Program-made: the position numbers and the translations under genes
From: Burkholderiales bacterium Ga0077543
GTDB lineage: Bacteria; Pseudomonadota; Gammaproteobacteria; Burkholderiales; Burkholderiaceae_C
Length of the DNA stretch: 64,000 nucleotides
Assembly: GCA_001464055.1 (NCBI GenBank)
Contig: LNET01000101.1
Location: forward strand, 1-64,000
Direction of reading: 5' to 3'
Notes under the pieces: generated by a model
Database searches by the model: none
What the model was told of the DNA's origin: nothing
The model's input: the letters and a program-made list of their open reading frames with translations, nothing else
In this document: one piece after another, positions 32,505-41,395 of the stretch
Layout: the number at the start of each line of letters is the position of its first letter
Numbering within the stretch: position 1 is the stretch's first letter

Positions 32505-33272
32505 TCAGCGCAACGGATCGATTCGTGCCAGGGCCAGCGACAGATTGTCACCGCCGCCTCGGGCGCGCTGGCGCGCCTTGCTGATCAGCATCTCCGAGGC
32601 TTCCCGGGGTGGCAGTGCGTGCAGGATGGCGCCGATCTCCTTGGGCGTGAAGTAGTGCCACAGGCCGTCGCTGCAGGCCACCAAGGTGTCGCCGAAGGCC
32701 AGCTTGTCGATGTGCCAAAGGGCCACAGGTGGGTCGGCCTGGGTGCCCAGGCAGCCGGTGAGCAAGTTGCTTTGTGGGTGTGAGTTGGCGGCTTCCTCGG
32801 TCAGCTTGCCTTCGTCGATGAGGCGCTGGACGAAGGAATGGTCGATCGTGCGCTGCATCATCTCGGCGCCCCGGAAGTGATACACGCGCGAATCGCCGGC
32901 ATGCACGACGTCGCATTCCAGGGCCGGGCCGATGGCAAAGGCCGCGACCGTGCTGTGCGGTTCTTCCTCGGCGGTGATGGCCGTCAGCTTGATCATCAGG
33001 TGGGCTTCCTGAACCAGCTGTCGCAGCATCTCGGCCGCGTCGTCTTCGCTCGGCACGAAACGCTCGAAGATCTGGCGTGCGGTCAGCAACACCTGGTCTG
33101 CTGCCTTGCGCCCGCCGCTCTTGCCGCCCATGCCGTCGGCCACGATGCCCAGCACCGAGCCGCGGGCCTTGGGATGCACGATCATTTCCACCTGATCCTG
33201 CTGGTAAGCGCGGTCGCCGCGATGCAAGCCGGTGGAAGCACTCAGGCGGTAGGTTTGTGCAGCATTGGCCAT
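32505..33272 (-). CDS. PP2C-family serine/threonine protein phosphatase
   Basis: Metal-dependent phosphatase of 255 residues without membrane helices. Motifs follow the PP2C order: RGDRAYQQDQVE near the start, VLGIVADGMGGKSGG with the metal-binding Asp-Gly, HSTVAAFAI, VVHAGDSRVYHF, GDTLVACSDGLWHY and GGGDNLSLAL. These Asp residues bind two Mn/Mg ions. ATG 33272 gives MANAAQTYRLSASTGLHRGD, a typical start; the frame is open to 33317 without support. No partner kinase, FHA protein or type VI secretion gene is adjacent, so its target is open. It converges with the previous gene with three bases between stops. Confidence 0.9.
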   Translation of the reverse strand: MANAAQTYRLSASTGLHRGDRAYQQDQVEMIVHPKARGSVLGIVADGMGGKSGGRKAADQVLLTARQIFERFVPSEDDAAEMLRQLVQEAHLMIKLTAITAEEEPHSTVAAFAIGPALECDVVHAGDSRVYHFRGAEMMQRTIDHSFVQRLIDEGKLTEEAANSHPQSNLLTGCLGTQADPPVALWHIDKLAFGDTLVACSDGLWHYFTPKEIGAILHALPPREASEMLISKARQRARGGGDNLSLALARIDPLR

Positions 33273-33316
33273 CGGCCTGAATATAAACTCAGGTCTTCGC
33301 TCGCAACCGTGCAGCA

Positions 33317-33538
33317 ATGGACGACAACCTGCATTCCCCGCAGCGCCGGCTGATCGAATTGCGCATGGAACACGCCGACCTCGACGACGTGATCGACCGT
33401 GTCAACCCGGTCAACCCGGTCGACCAGCCACCCCGACCCGACGACCTGAGCTTGCGCCGCCTGAAGAAGCGGCGCTTGTTGCTCAAGGACGAGATCTCCC
33501 GCCTGGAAATGGCCTTGCAGCCGCCCGAGCCGGCGTGA
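33317..33538 (+). CDS. DUF465/YdcH-type small coiled-coil protein
   Basis: 73-residue protein with the YdcH/DUF465 layout: an amino-terminal helix (LIELRMEHADLDDVIDR), a turn and a C-terminal basic helix (LRRLKKRRLLLKDEISRLE). The turn here holds a short repeated VNPVNPV segment, coded by two near-identical nine-base units. The family has no firm function. Its stop overlaps the helicase start (GTGA), so expression is coupled to it. Divergent from the phosphatase with 44 bases between starts. Confidence 0.8.
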   Translation: MDDNLHSPQRRLIELRMEHADLDDVIDRVNPVNPVDQPPRPDDLSLRRLKKRRLLLKDEISRLEMALQPPEPA

Positions 33539-35505
33539 GCCTGCCTCTTGCGCAGGCCGTGGCCCAGGCCTTTTCGGCGGTCGGCCCCATCGCCCGCAGC
33601 GACCCGGGTTTCAGACCCCGCGCAGCACAGGACGCGATGGCTGAGCGCATTGCCCAGGCATTGGAACGGCGCGAAGCGCTGGTGGTCGAAGCCGGTACCG
33701 GTGTCGGCAAGACCTTTGCTTACCTGGTTCCGCTGCTGTTGTCGGGCCAGCGGGCGCTGGTCAGCACCGCCACCAAGAGCCTGCAGGACCAGCTGTTCCT
33801 GCGCGACCTGCCGCGCCTTCGCGACGCGCTGGGCGTGCCCGTGCGTCTGGCCCTGCTGAAAGGGCGTTCCAGCTACCTGTGCCGCTGGCGCCTGGCCCAG
33901 GCCGAAGCCGACTTGCCAGGCGGTGACCGGTTCGCCCTGCGTGCGCTGGCGCGCGTGGCGGCCTGGGCGCCGACCACGCGCACCGGCGACCTGGCCGAAA
34001 TCGACGGCCTCGACGACCGCTCGCCCGTGATCCCGCTCGTCACCAGCACCCGCGACAACTGTCTGGGCACCGAATGCCCCGAGCACCGCAACTGCCATGT
34101 GATGCACGCCCGGCGCGAGGCCATGGCCGCCGACCTGGTGGTCGTCAACCACCACCTTTTCTTCGCCGACATGGCGCTGCGTGACAGTGGCGTAGCCGAA
34201 CTGTTGCCCACGGTGGACGCGGCCGTGTTCGACGAAGCCCACCAGTTGGTCGAAGCCGGCGTGCAGTTCCTGGGAGCCACCCTGTCCACCGGGCAGGCCA
34301 TCGACCTGGCGCGCGACATCCTGGCCCTGGGCCTGCAGCATGCCCGCGGGCTGAAGGCCTGGCACGACCTGGCGGCCGGGGTGGAACACGCGGCCCGCGA
34401 GCTGCGCCTGGTCTGCGCCGGCGACATGCGCGAAGTGCGCGGCATCGTCAAGCTGGGCTGGGACGAGCGCGCTGCCGGCGAGGCCCTGCTCGAGCCGCTG
34501 CAGGCCTTGGCCGACGCTGTTCGCGCAGCGGCCGAGGCCATCGCCGGGGTGGCCGAGACGGCGCCGGACTTCCCCAAGCTGCAGCAGCGTGCGCTGGCCC
34601 TGGCTGCACTGGCGCCGAACTTCGCCGAAGAGACACCGGCGGGCCACGTGCGCTGGATCGACCTGTCGCCGCAGCAGGCGCGTCTGGTTCAGTCGCCGCT
34701 GGACATCCGGCAGATGCTCAGTGAACAGCGGCAGTTGTCGCCCAAGGCCTGGGTCTTCACCTCGGCCACCCTGGGCGACGACGAGGCGCTCAGCTGGTTC
34801 ACCGCCAGCACCGGGCTGGAAGACGCGGTCAAGCTGCGGGTGGGCAGCCCGTTCGACTATGCCCGGCACGCCCGGCTCTGGGTCCCCGCAAGCAGCCCCA
34901 AGCCCAACGAAGCCGGCCATCCGCGGGCCGTGGGCGCCCTGGCTGCGCAATGCGCCCGCATGCTGGGTGGGCGCACTTTCGTGCTGACCACCACGTTGCG
35001 GGTGCTGCCGCTGGTGGCCGAGGCCGTGCGCGAGCAGGCTGCGCGCGACGGCCGCCCATTGACGCTTCTGGTGCAAGGCACCGAACCGCGGCGCAGCCTG
35101 CTGCAGCGTTTCGGCGACGGCCGTGGCGCCGTGCTCATCGGCTCGGCGAGCTTCTGGGAAGGCATCGACGTGCCAGGCGATGCGCTGCAATGTGTGCTCA
35201 TCGACAAGCTGCCTTTTCCGCCGCCGAACGACCCACTGGTGCAGGCGCGGGTGCGCCAGATCAAGGAGCAGGGCCGCGAACCCTTCGATGAGTACTTCCT
35301 GGCTGAAGCCGCCGTGGCCCTGAAGCAGGGTGCCGGAAGGCTGATACGCAGCGAGACCGACCGTGGCCTGCTGGTGGTGTGCGACCCGCGCATGCGCCAG
35401 ATGGGTTACGGGCGTCGCCTGAGAGCGGCCTTGCCCCCGATGGGCTGGCTGACCGAACAGGCCGAGGCGATGGCCTGGCTGGCCGAACTGGCCGCAGAAC
35501 ACTGA
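33535..35505 (+). CDS. DinG/YoaA-type ATP-dependent DNA helicase
   Basis: XPD-like superfamily 2 helicase of 656 residues, likely 5'-3' and acting at replication blocks or R-loops. It has Walker A VEAGTGVGKTFAYL, LVSTATKSLQDQ, DEAH box AAVFDEAHQLVEAG, WVFTSATLG and the C-terminal motifs GSASFWEGIDVPG and QGAGRLIRSETDRG. Four cysteines placed between motifs I and II (SSYLCRW, DNCLGTECPEHRNC) are the expected iron-sulfur cluster ligands. GTG 33535 overlaps the DUF465 stop; the frame is open upstream but only as a shadow of that gene. I cannot separate DinG from YoaA by eye. Confidence 0.93.
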   Translation: MSLPLAQAVAQAFSAVGPIARSDPGFRPRAAQDAMAERIAQALERREALVVEAGTGVGKTFAYLVPLLLSGQRALVSTATKSLQDQLFLRDLPRLRDALGVPVRLALLKGRSSYLCRWRLAQAEADLPGGDRFALRALARVAAWAPTTRTGDLAEIDGLDDRSPVIPLVTSTRDNCLGTECPEHRNCHVMHARREAMAADLVVVNHHLFFADMALRDSGVAELLPTVDAAVFDEAHQLVEAGVQFLGATLSTGQAIDLARDILALGLQHARGLKAWHDLAAGVEHAARELRLVCAGDMREVRGIVKLGWDERAAGEALLEPLQALADAVRAAAEAIAGVAETAPDFPKLQQRALALAALAPNFAEETPAGHVRWIDLSPQQARLVQSPLDIRQMLSEQRQLSPKAWVFTSATLGDDEALSWFTASTGLEDAVKLRVGSPFDYARHARLWVPASSPKPNEAGHPRAVGALAAQCARMLGGRTFVLTTTLRVLPLVAEAVREQAARDGRPLTLLVQGTEPRRSLLQRFGDGRGAVLIGSASFWEGIDVPGDALQCVLIDKLPFPPPNDPLVQARVRQIKEQGREPFDEYFLAEAAVALKQGAGRLIRSETDRGLLVVCDPRMRQMGYGRRLRAALPPMGWLTEQAEAMAWLAELAAEH

Positions 35506-35548
35506 CCATGGCCAGGCCGCAGCACCACGCGGGCGCTGCGTTCGAGGC

Positions 35549-36373
35549 TTACCAGAACTTCAGGCGCTGCCACCACGGCTGCGCGTCGGCACGCGCCGTG
35601 GCCGTGCTGCCGGTCAGGTAGCGGCTGTTCGGGAAGTTGAGCTTCAGCACGCGCTCTGCCCCGTCACGCAGGCTGGTCAGCTCGAGCCGTTCGTAGCTTT
35701 CGATCATGATCGCCAGCGCTTCTTCGGTCGACGGTGACTGCGCGAACTCGCTCACCATCTGTTGCGCGCGGTTGGCAGCTGCCACGTAGGCGCCGCGGCG
35801 CAGGTAGTAGCGTGCCACGTGCACTTCATACTGCGCCAGCGTGTTGGCAATGTAGTCCATGCGCAGGCGCGCATCGGGTGTGTAGATGGAATTCGGAAAC
35901 TGGTCGACGAGCCGCTTGAAGGCCTGATAGGAGTCCCGCGATGCGCGCTGGTCGCGTTCAGACAGGTCCTGGCCCACGAGCGTGCCCAGCAGGCCCAGGT
36001 TGTCGTTGAAATTGACCACGCCGCGCAGGTACAGGGCGTAGTCGAAGGCGGGACTGGAGGGGTTCAGTTTGATGAAGCGGTCCACCGCCGTCAAGGCTTC
36101 CTCGCGTTCGCCCGAACGCCACTGCAGGTAGGCCATCTCCAACTGCGCCTGCTGCGCCAGCAGGGTGCCGGCAGCCAGTCCTTCGACCCGTTCCAGCAAC
36201 TTGATCGCACGTTCGTTGCTGCCCGCGTCGGCGTCTGCCTTGGCCTCTTTGTACAGGCGCTCCGCGGTAGCATTCGGCGATTCGGAACGCGTGGGCGTGC
36301 TGCACCCGGACAGCCACAGCGCGGCGCTTGTCAAACCCAGTAGCGCAGCGCGCTTCAGAAGGAAACCGGTCAT
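35549..36373 (-). CDS. bamD: Outer membrane protein assembly factor BamD
   Basis: Essential lipoprotein of the BAM complex, 274 residues, in the periplasm at the outer-membrane inner face. Signal peptide with lipobox LWLSGC (Cys about 24). It is followed by five TPR-like helical pairs that bind BamA and incoming beta-barrel proteins: AERLYKEAKADADAG, LEMAYLQWRSGEREEAL, DYALYLRGVVNFND, YQAFKRLVDQFPNSIYTPDA and ALAIMIESYERLEL. ATG 36373 is used, as an upstream ATG gives only six extra residues. It is divergent from rluD, the same arrangement as in E. coli. bamB lies 12 kb downstream in this window. Confidence 0.95.
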   Translation of the reverse strand: MTGFLLKRAALLGLTSAALWLSGCSTPTRSESPNATAERLYKEAKADADAGSNERAIKLLERVEGLAAGTLLAQQAQLEMAYLQWRSGEREEALTAVDRFIKLNPSSPAFDYALYLRGVVNFNDNLGLLGTLVGQDLSERDQRASRDSYQAFKRLVDQFPNSIYTPDARLRMDYIANTLAQYEVHVARYYLRRGAYVAAANRAQQMVSEFAQSPSTEEALAIMIESYERLELTSLRDGAERVLKLNFPNSRYLTGSTATARADAQPWWQRLKFW

Positions 36374-36431
36374 TTCATCACCAGGCGCCAAGGCCTCGAA
36401 GTCCAGAGCAGCAGTTTATAGGGAAGGGGAT
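36374..36431. promoter_or_regulatory. Short bamD-rluD divergent promoter region
   Basis: 58 bases between divergent starts. TTTATA at 36415-36420 reads TATAAA on the minus strand and is the only good -10-like element; it could serve bamD. For rluD it would be too close to the start, so rluD may be transcribed from within bamD. Confidence 0.35.
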
Positions 36432-37397
36432 TTGTTCCCGGTTGAACCCCTGGCCGATGCACTGGAAGCTGGCGAACCGCTGCCAGCCGATGTCGAAACA
36501 CGGGAATGCAGGGTCGGTGCCGAACTGCACGGGCAGCGGCTGGACAAGGTGCTGGTGACGATGGCGCCGGAGTTCTCGCGCAGCCACCTCCAGCAGTTGC
36601 TCGAGCGTGGGCATGTCTGGCTGGATGGCCAGCAGGCCGACACGGCATCGCGCCGGGTGCGCCTGAACCAGGCGCTGCGCCTGGAACTGGTGCCCACGGA
36701 AGAAAGCCAGGCCTACCGTCCGCAGGCCATGAACCTGGTGGTGCTGTTCGAGGACGAATACCTGCTGGTGCTGGACAAACCGGCCGGGCTGGTGGTGCAC
36801 CCCGCGCCCGGAAACTGGTCGGGCACGCTGCTGAACGGCCTGCTGGCACGCGACCCTGCCGCTGCGGCGCTGCCGCGTGCGGGCATCGTGCACCGGTTGG
36901 ACAAGGACACATCCGGCGTGATGATGGTCGGCAAGAGTCTGCCGGCCGTGACCGCGCTCGTACGCGACATCTCGTCCCGTGAGGTGCAGCGCCGCTACCT
37001 GGCGCTGGCGCATGGGCAGGCGCCGCAGGCCAGTTTCAGTGTTGAAGCGCCGATCGGCCGCGACCCGCAGGTTCGCGTGCGCATGGCCGTGGTGGCGGGA
37101 GGCCGGCCGTCCCGCACCGACGTCCGGGTCGTGGCTCAGGGCGAGAGCATCTGCGCGCTGTCCTGCCGACTGCACACCGGGCGCACCCATCAGATTCGTG
37201 TTCACCTGGCTTCGCGCGGCTTGCCGCTGCTGGCCGACAGCGTGTACGGTGGCCGCCCGGCCCTGGGCATGGCGCGCCAGGCGCTGCACGCAACCGAACT
37301 GGGCCTGGCGCACCCCATTTCGCGGGCGCCCTTGCGCTTCGACTGCCCGCCGCCGCCCGACTTCGCACAAGCCTGGGCGCAAGTGGCCGGCGCCTGA
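36432..37397 (+). CDS. rluD: 23S rRNA pseudouridine synthase RluD
   Basis: Makes pseudouridines in helix 69 of 23S rRNA (1911, 1915, 1917 in E. coli). 321 residues. The S4 RNA-binding domain (QRLDKVLVTMAPEFSRSHLQ) comes first, then the catalytic domain with the Asp in GIVHRLDKDTSGVMMVGK, YLALAHGQ and the late LHTGRTHQIRVHL motif. The start is uncertain: TTG 36432 follows a GGGAAGGGG purine run and gives a leader of about 30 residues before the S4 domain, while no ATG or GTG is suitably placed. Upstream extension would run into bamD. The bamD neighbour supports RluD over RluC. Confidence 0.9.
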   Translation: MFPVEPLADALEAGEPLPADVETRECRVGAELHGQRLDKVLVTMAPEFSRSHLQQLLERGHVWLDGQQADTASRRVRLNQALRLELVPTEESQAYRPQAMNLVVLFEDEYLLVLDKPAGLVVHPAPGNWSGTLLNGLLARDPAAAALPRAGIVHRLDKDTSGVMMVGKSLPAVTALVRDISSREVQRRYLALAHGQAPQASFSVEAPIGRDPQVRVRMAVVAGGRPSRTDVRVVAQGESICALSCRLHTGRTHQIRVHLASRGLPLLADSVYGGRPALGMARQALHATELGLAHPISRAPLRFDCPPPPDFAQAWAQVAGA

Positions 37398-37648
37398 AGA
37401 TGCTGCCGCGTTGCAGCCCGGGCGTGGTGACGATGCGACGCCCAGCGCGCTGATGCCCCGAAGCGTTACACTCAAGCCAACACAGCGCAGACGGCACAGC
37501 ATGCCGCGCCTGCTGTCCGAGCGGTCGCCCACCAGCGCCGCCGAGCCCTGACAAGCTCCCCGCGCCCTGGCCCTGCCAGCGCGAGTTGATCGATCCCCAC
37601 TGACCTTCAGCCGCCGAGCAACTCGCTGGCGGCTCCCGACCACAGGCC
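37398..37648 (+). promoter_or_regulatory. 251-base gap with probable scpB promoter
   Basis: No gene is convincing here. TACACT at 37467-37472 is a fair -10 hexamer, but I see no matching -35. The rest is GC-rich with no clear terminator for rluD and no strong hairpin. Confidence 0.3.
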
Positions 37649-38341
37649 ATGAATACAACGCAGGCCAAGCGTGTCCTAGAGACCGCGCTCATTTGCGCGG
37701 CGGCACCACTGCCTCTGAATGAAATGCGCGCGCTTTTCGACGGCGAAGTCGGTGCCGACACTTTGCGGCATCTGCTCGACGAACTCGTCGGTGACTGGCA
37801 GGACCGCGGTGTCGAACTGGTGGCCCTGGCTTCAGGCTGGCGTTTCCAGAGCCGGCCGGAAATGCGCCAATACCTCGACCGGCTGCATCCTGAAAAGCCG
37901 CCGCGCTACTCCCGGGCGGCCATGGAAACCCTGGCCATCGTCGCCTATCGCCAGCCGGTCACTCGTGGCGACATCGAAGACATCCGTGGCGTCACGGTCA
38001 GCAGCCAGATCGTCAAGCAGCTGGAAGACAGGGGCTGGATCGATGCCATCGGCTATCGTGAGGCACCGGGTCGCCCGGCGCTCTATGCCACCACGCGACA
38101 GTTCCTGGACGACCTGGGGCTGGCCAGCCTGGACCAGCTTCCGGCCATCGACAGCGCGGGGGGTGCGCAACTCGCGTTCGAGGCCCTGCAGGACCACCCA
38201 ACCCTGCTGGAAGGGCCGCAGGCCAGTCTGGCCCTCGCGGTCGATGACGCAGTTCTTGCCGATCCAGCCGCAAGCCTCGCCGTTCCGTCCGACTCCCCCT
38301 CCGAAGTCCCCATCGATCCCAACCCCGACCGCCCAGCATGA
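37649..38341 (+). CDS. scpB: Segregation and condensation protein B
   Basis: Subunit of the SMC-ScpAB complex for chromosome compaction, 230 residues. Two winged-helix domains fill residues 1-170: [19 protein letters not shown] opens the first and [29 protein letters not shown] is the family's best-conserved stretch, followed by [18 protein letters not shown]. The last 55 residues are an acidic, Ala/Pro-rich tail that looks disordered. scpA is not next to it. The stop overlaps rluB start (ATGA), a linkage common in betaproteobacteria. Confidence 0.93.
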   Translation: MNTTQAKRVLETALICAAAPLPLNEMRALFDGEVGADTLRHLLDELVGDWQDRGVELVALASGWRFQSRPEMRQYLDRLHPEKPPRYSRAAMETLAIVAYRQPVTRGDIEDIRGVTVSSQIVKQLEDRGWIDAIGYREAPGRPALYATTRQFLDDLGLASLDQLPAIDSAGGAQLAFEALQDHPTLLEGPQASLALAVDDAVLADPAASLAVPSDSPSEVPIDPNPDRPA

Positions 38342-40860
38342 ATGTTCACGACGCCGATCCCCTTCCGCCCGAGCCCGCTTCAGACACCCCTGCCGGCGAT
38401 GTGAAGCCGGTTGCTGCCAAGCGCAAGCGCGCCCCGCGCAAGGTGGTGGTGGCGCCAGGCGCCGAAGCCGCTGCTGCGGCTGAGCCGGGGCTGCTTGCCG
38501 AGACCCCGGTGCCAGCCGAGCAGGCTGCGTCCGTCCCCGTGCCTGCGCAGGATACCGATCCCATGCCGGCCAGTCCGGCCGTTGCACGCGCCCGGCGCAA
38601 GCCGCGCGCTGCGGTTGCGGCAACTGCGCAAGCGCCAACCGGAGAGCTGGCGACGGCAGCGGTCCCGCTCCCATCGGCAGCCCTGGAGGCCGGGCATGAC
38701 GAGAACCCGGGGGGCCGGCAAGGCGCAGACGCTGCAGCGACGGCAGAACCTGCAGCAGCGGCTGAAGCTGCCGAGGCCGTGGGTGGTGTCGAGGCACCGG
38801 AAAGTGGCGACGGTGAACCGGGACGCAGTCCGCGTCGCAGCCGCAATCGCCGTCGCGGGCGACGTGGCGCCGACAAGCGTGGCGTCGATGGTTCCCAGGT
38901 CGAAGGGGCGGCCGCGGGCATGGTCGAAGCTGAGGCGTCGGGCACGACGCTGCCGCCTGTGCCAGCCGAGGCTGGTGCGGTATTCGCCGAAGTTCTGGCC
39001 GGTCGTTTCGACGCAGAAGTCGACACTGGCGACGATGTCCCGGTCGAAGCCGCATTCGAAGCTGTGGCCGATGCCGATGCCGATGCCGATGCTGAAGACC
39101 GGGCCTCGCCTGGGGCCGACCCCATCGCCGGGGCTCAGCCCAAGCGGGTGCTGGCCGCCGAGCCGGACGCTCCAAAGCTCCACAAGGTGCTGGCGCAATC
39201 GGGAGCCGGTTCGCGCCGCGACCTGGAGCAGAAGATCAACGAAGGCCGGGTCAGCGTCAATGGCGAGGTAGCGCACATCGGCCAGCGCATTTCCTACGGC
39301 GACCGCATCGCCATCGACGGCAAGCCGGTGCGCGTGCGCATTGCGCCGCAGCCGGCCCGGGTATTGGCCTATCACAAGCCGGCCGGCGAGGTCGTCACCC
39401 ACGACGACCCGCAGCAGCGCCCCACCGTGTTCCGCCGCCTGCCGCGTCTGCAGCAGGGCAAGTGGCAGTCGGTCGGTCGCCTGGACATCAACACCGAGGG
39501 CCTGCTGCTGTTCACGAACTCAGGCGAATTGGCCAACCAGCTGATGCATCCGCGCTTTGGCATCGAGCGTGAATATGCCGTGCGCTCGCTGGGCACCTTG
39601 AACCCCGAGGCCAAGGCCCGGCTGCTGGAGGGCGTGGACATCGACGGCCAGGCCTGCGCTTTCAAGGCCATCGAGGACGGTGGTGGCGAAGGCGTCAACC
39701 ATTGGTATCGCTGCGTCATCACCGAAGGCCGCAACCGGGAAGTGCGCAAGCTTTTCGAAGCCGTCGGGCACGCAGTCAGCCGGCTCATCCGCATCCGCTA
39801 CGGTTCGGTGGTGCTGCCGCGCGGCCTGAAGCGTGGCGTCTGGGTCGACCTGGACGAACGCGATCTGCGGACCCTGCGCGGCTTGACCAGTGTGGGCATG
39901 CGCACCGAACGCCCAGCGCGCGAAGGCCCGCAGCGCGAAGCCGACGAGGCGCCTGCGGACGGTCGTTCCGGCCGTGGCCCGCGCAACCGCCGCGGCGGCA
40001 AGCGCAAGGGTGAAGGCCAGGGACCAGGGCTCGGCCAGGGATCGGAGCCGCGTGCCAGCGCACCGCCGTCGTCCGCTGCGCTGGATGACATGCCGCCAGG
40101 CTTCATCCCCGATCCCCTGCAGACCTCATTGGGAAACCTGGGCGCCAAGCGCGCGCGTCCGGCTCGCCCCGGCCGGGGCGACCGCCCCGAGCGCGGCCCC
40201 CGTCCGGAAGCCGGTGACAACGGCCCGATTCCCAACCCGTTGCAGCAGACTTACGACAAACGCGCGATCCAGCAGGAACGAGCGCTGCGTCGCGAGTTGC
40301 CGGAAGACGCGCCGATTCCGAACCCGCTGCAGCAGACCTACGATCAGCGAGCGCTGATCCGTGACCGTGCGCCGCAGCGTGACATTCCTGACGACGGCCC
40401 GATTCCGAACCCGCTGCAGCAGACCTACGACAAGCGCTTTGCCTCGGGCCATGCGGGTGGGGGGCAGGGCCAGGGCAAAGGTGGCGGTCAGCATGGCGGC
40501 GGCAAGGGCGCAGGTACGCGCGGCGCCTTCGGCGGCCAAGGCCCGGCTGGCGGTCAGGGCCGCGCCAAGCCCAGGGGTGGCGCGGCGAAAAAGACCAGCG
40601 GCGGGGCCGGCCGCGAGCCCGATCCGATGCAGACATCGGTGGGTTACATCGGCGGCGACGCTTTCCTGCGCAAGGGCAGTGGCGGGCGCGGCGGCCGTGG
40701 CGGTCCGCGATCGGGCAGCGGGCCCAAGGGCGGCGTCAACCCGGGCACGGGCGGCGGCGGGCGGAGCGGCCCAAGAACTGGAGGCCCGGGCAAAGGTGGG
40801 CCGCGAGGTGGCAGCCGGGGAGGAAAGACCGGCGGCGGCGGCCCGGCTGGCAGCAAGTGA
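38338..40860 (+). CDS. rluB: 23S rRNA pseudouridine 2605 synthase RluB with long extensions
   Basis: 840 residues, though the enzyme core is only about 250. The first 275 residues are a low-complexity Ala/Pro/Glu region with basic patches. The core (about 280-530) has an S4 domain ([20 protein letters not shown]), the catalytic Asp in [19 protein letters not shown] and the RluB/E/F-type [14 protein letters not shown]. The tail (530-840) is basic and glycine-rich and carries three 29-residue repeats based on [11 protein letters not shown], with two degenerate copies ([20 protein letters not shown]). Betaproteobacterial RluB proteins often have such tails; RNA or ribosome binding is a reasonable inference. 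Overlaps scpB at its start. Confidence 0.92.
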   Translation: MNVHDADPLPPEPASDTPAGDVKPVAAKRKRAPRKVVVAPGAEAAAAAEPGLLAETPVPAEQAASVPVPAQDTDPMPASPAVARARRKPRAAVAATAQAPTGELATAAVPLPSAALEAGHDENPGGRQGADAAATAEPAAAAEAAEAVGGVEAPESGDGEPGRSPRRSRNRRRGRRGADKRGVDGSQVEGAAAGMVEAEASGTTLPPVPAEAGAVFAEVLAGRFDAEVDTGDDVPVEAAFEAVADADADADAEDRASPGADPIAGAQPKRVLAAEPDAPKLHKVLAQSGAGSRRDLEQKINEGRVSVNGEVAHIGQRISYGDRIAIDGKPVRVRIAPQPARVLAYHKPAGEVVTHDDPQQRPTVFRRLPRLQQGKWQSVGRLDINTEGLLLFTNSGELANQLMHPRFGIEREYAVRSLGTLNPEAKARLLEGVDIDGQACAFKAIEDGGGEGVNHWYRCVITEGRNREVRKLFEAVGHAVSRLIRIRYGSVVLPRGLKRGVWVDLDERDLRTLRGLTSVGMRTERPAREGPQREADEAPADGRSGRGPRNRRGGKRKGEGQGPGLGQGSEPRASAPPSSAALDDMPPGFIPDPLQTSLGNLGAKRARPARPGRGDRPERGPRPEAGDNGPIPNPLQQTYDKRAIQQERALRRELPEDAPIPNPLQQTYDQRALIRDRAPQRDIPDDGPIPNPLQQTYDKRFASGHAGGGQGQGKGGGQHGGGKGAGTRGAFGGQGPAGGQGRAKPRGGAAKKTSGGAGREPDPMQTSVGYIGGDAFLRKGSGGRGGRGGPRSGSGPKGGVNPGTGGGGRSGPRTGGPGKGGPRGGSRGGKTGGGGPAGSK
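39067..39090 (+). repeat. Hexanucleotide repeat in rluB
   Basis: Four perfect GCCGAT units, coding Ala-Asp pairs in the disordered amino-terminal part of RluB. Copy-number change by slippage would stay in frame. Confidence 0.85.
40222..40436 (+). repeat. Three 87-base coding repeats in the rluB tail
   Basis: The [11 protein letters not shown] units begin at 40225, 40312 and 40399, an exact period of 87 bases or 29 residues. The ten-residue core is identical in protein but has synonymous differences (for example CCGTTG against CCGCTG), so the copies are old or codon-diverged. Spacers are charged and helical-looking. Confidence 0.9.
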
Positions 40861-40877
40861 CGGGCAGGCCCGCAGGC

Positions 40878-40883
40878 TAGAAT
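40878..40883 (+). promoter_or_regulatory. Possible ndk -10 element
   Basis: TAGAAT lies 50 bases before the ndk ATG in the only gap between rluB and ndk. The -35 is weak, so confidence is low. Confidence 0.35.
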
Positions 40884-40932
40884 CCAGGGCTTTGCCGCGT
40901 CTGTGACCGGCTTCGAATTCAGGAGAATCACC

Positions 40933-41358
40933 ATGGCTATCGAACGCACTCTTTCCATCATCAAGCCCGACGCCGTGGCCAAGAACGTCATCGGCCAGAT
41001 CTACGCACGCTTCGAAGGCGCCGGCCTGAAGGTCGTGGCTGCCCGCATGGCGCATCTGTCGCGCGGCGAAGCCGAAGCTTTCTATGCGGTGCACAAGGCG
41101 CGCCCATTCTTCAACGACCTGGTGAGCTTCATGATCAGCGGTCCGGTGATGATCCAGGCCCTGGAAGGCGAGAACGCCATCGCCAAGAACCGCGAGCTCA
41201 TGGGCGCCACCGACCCGAAGAAGGCCGAGAAGGGCACCATCCGCGCCGACTTCGCCGACAGCATCGACGCCAATGCGGTGCATGGCAGCGACGCCCCCGA
41301 GACAGCTGCCGCGGAAGTGGCTTTCTTCTTCCCCGGCATGAACGTCTATTCGCGCTGA
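40933..41358 (+). CDS. ndk: Nucleoside diphosphate kinase
   Basis: Transfers the gamma-phosphate from ATP to other nucleoside diphosphates via a phospho-His; 141 residues, the normal length. [15 protein letters not shown] is the standard opening, and the active His lies in [23 protein letters not shown] 40933 has AGGAG 7 bases upstream; an earlier in-frame start at 40903 lacks support. It is followed by rlmN after 37 bases, the usual order in this group. Confidence 0.98.
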   Translation: MAIERTLSIIKPDAVAKNVIGQIYARFEGAGLKVVAARMAHLSRGEAEAFYAVHKARPFFNDLVSFMISGPVMIQALEGENAIAKNRELMGATDPKKAEKGTIRADFADSIDANAVHGSDAPETAAAEVAFFFPGMNVYSR

Positions 41359-41395
41359 AACAGCGCCGAGCCGGGGCGAGAGGGCTGAGCAAGCC

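Noticed and set aside
36165..36431. Longer rluD amino terminus
   Set aside because: The open frame runs through bamD on the other strand and shows no conservation-like sequence before the S4 domain.
40222..40436. CRISPR-like array
   Set aside because: The 87-base period is in frame within rluB, spacers are coding, and there are no cas genes.
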